Source of the DNA: Euglena gracilis | Lineage: Eukaryota; Euglenida; Euglenophyceae; Euglenales | DNA length: 64,000 bases | NCBI GenBank assembly: GCA_039621445.1 | Contig: CP154954.1 | Location: forward strand, 52,799,357 to 52,863,356 | Reading direction: 5' to 3' | Shown here: piece after piece, positions 63,831-64,000 of the stretch | How positions within the stretch are numbered: position 1 is the stretch's first letter | How the letters are laid out: the number at the start of each line of letters is the position of its first letter | Made by a program: the position numbers and the translations under genes | The notes under the pieces: generated by a model | Seen by the model: the letters and a program-made list of their open reading frames with translations, nothing else | Databases searched by the model: none | Told to the model about the DNA's origin: nothing

Positions 63831-64000
63831 AACACGAAATGAATTTGGTCAAATATCTTGTCCAGACGCCGCGGATGGTGTGCAATGGCATAAATATGCA
63901 GGGAAGATGAAGCTTTTGGTATATTTTTTTGGCTGATTTTTCAAAACAGCACGCAAAAATGTGGTCTTTGGGCATTTTTCGTACAAGGGGAGGGTTCATG

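Noticed and set aside
1-64000. Bacterial interpretation of the PstS-like pieces (contamination)
   Set aside because: The motifs are split across introns with phase-consistent splice sites and a eukaryotic-type leader, in DNA without Shine-Dalgarno sites or operon structure.

Overview
What it is. This is nuclear DNA of a large-genome eukaryote, most likely a unicellular alga or other protist; I cannot name the species. Genes are split into small exons (59 to 287 nt) by introns of 81 nt to about 3.8 kb. There are no operons, rRNA or tRNA genes. Most of the 64 kb is nested transposable elements, minisatellites and poly-C/poly-G tracts. Some inferred introns begin with GA or GC. GA and GC donors are known in dinoflagellates, but a CCCTAA-type interstitial array (53.69-55.09 kb) is not the usual dinoflagellate telomere repeat, so I leave the lineage open.

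Protein-coding content. The only convincing host gene family is a secreted PBP-like protein (phosphate/PstS-type periplasmic-binding fold). One gene on the minus strand can be followed from a signal peptide at 21505 down to 7085 through 11 exons with matching phases. It encodes one complete PBP domain and the first half of a second; its 3' end is not seen. Exons 1 and 2 occur again at 5855-6141 and 2743-2916, inside a 6.5-kb duplication (1-6538 = 15379-21893) whose right edge coincides exactly with an assembly gap (6539-6551). A third family member is indicated on the plus strand by an exon at 62267-62370 and, less surely, a signal-peptide exon at 49855-49909.

Layout. 1-6538: duplicate copy 1. 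6552-15378: exons 11 to 3 and their introns. 15379-21893: duplicate copy 2 with exons 2 and 1. 21.9-24.6 kb: a graveyard of transposase, DIRS/Ty3-like and LINE fragments plus an element with 8-bp target duplications. 25.4-28.4 kb: an AT-rich island with decayed reading frames. 30.1-32.7 kb: two 657-bp direct repeats. 33.08-35.17 kb: a 695-aa Gag-like ORF with two zinc knuckles. 35.5-44 kb: minisatellites and poly-C/G elements. 44.4-45.7 kb: an element with 30-bp inverted ends encoding a broken tyrosine-recombinase-like protein. 46.4-59.8 kb: nested long-inverted-repeat elements built on GGTCGGGCCGACC arrays, tandem units sharing AATAACAAAATCCC, and a 1.4-kb telomere-like array. 59.9-64 kb: dispersed repeats and the plus-strand PBP exon.

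Most unusual material. (1) A superfamily of small elements flanked by TA whose ends are CCATG or CCACC followed by poly-C, with short spacer words between the C-runs. (2) The long-inverted-repeat elements with GGTCGGGCCGACC arms and shared cargo. (3) The mixture of GT-AG, GC and GA introns in one gene.
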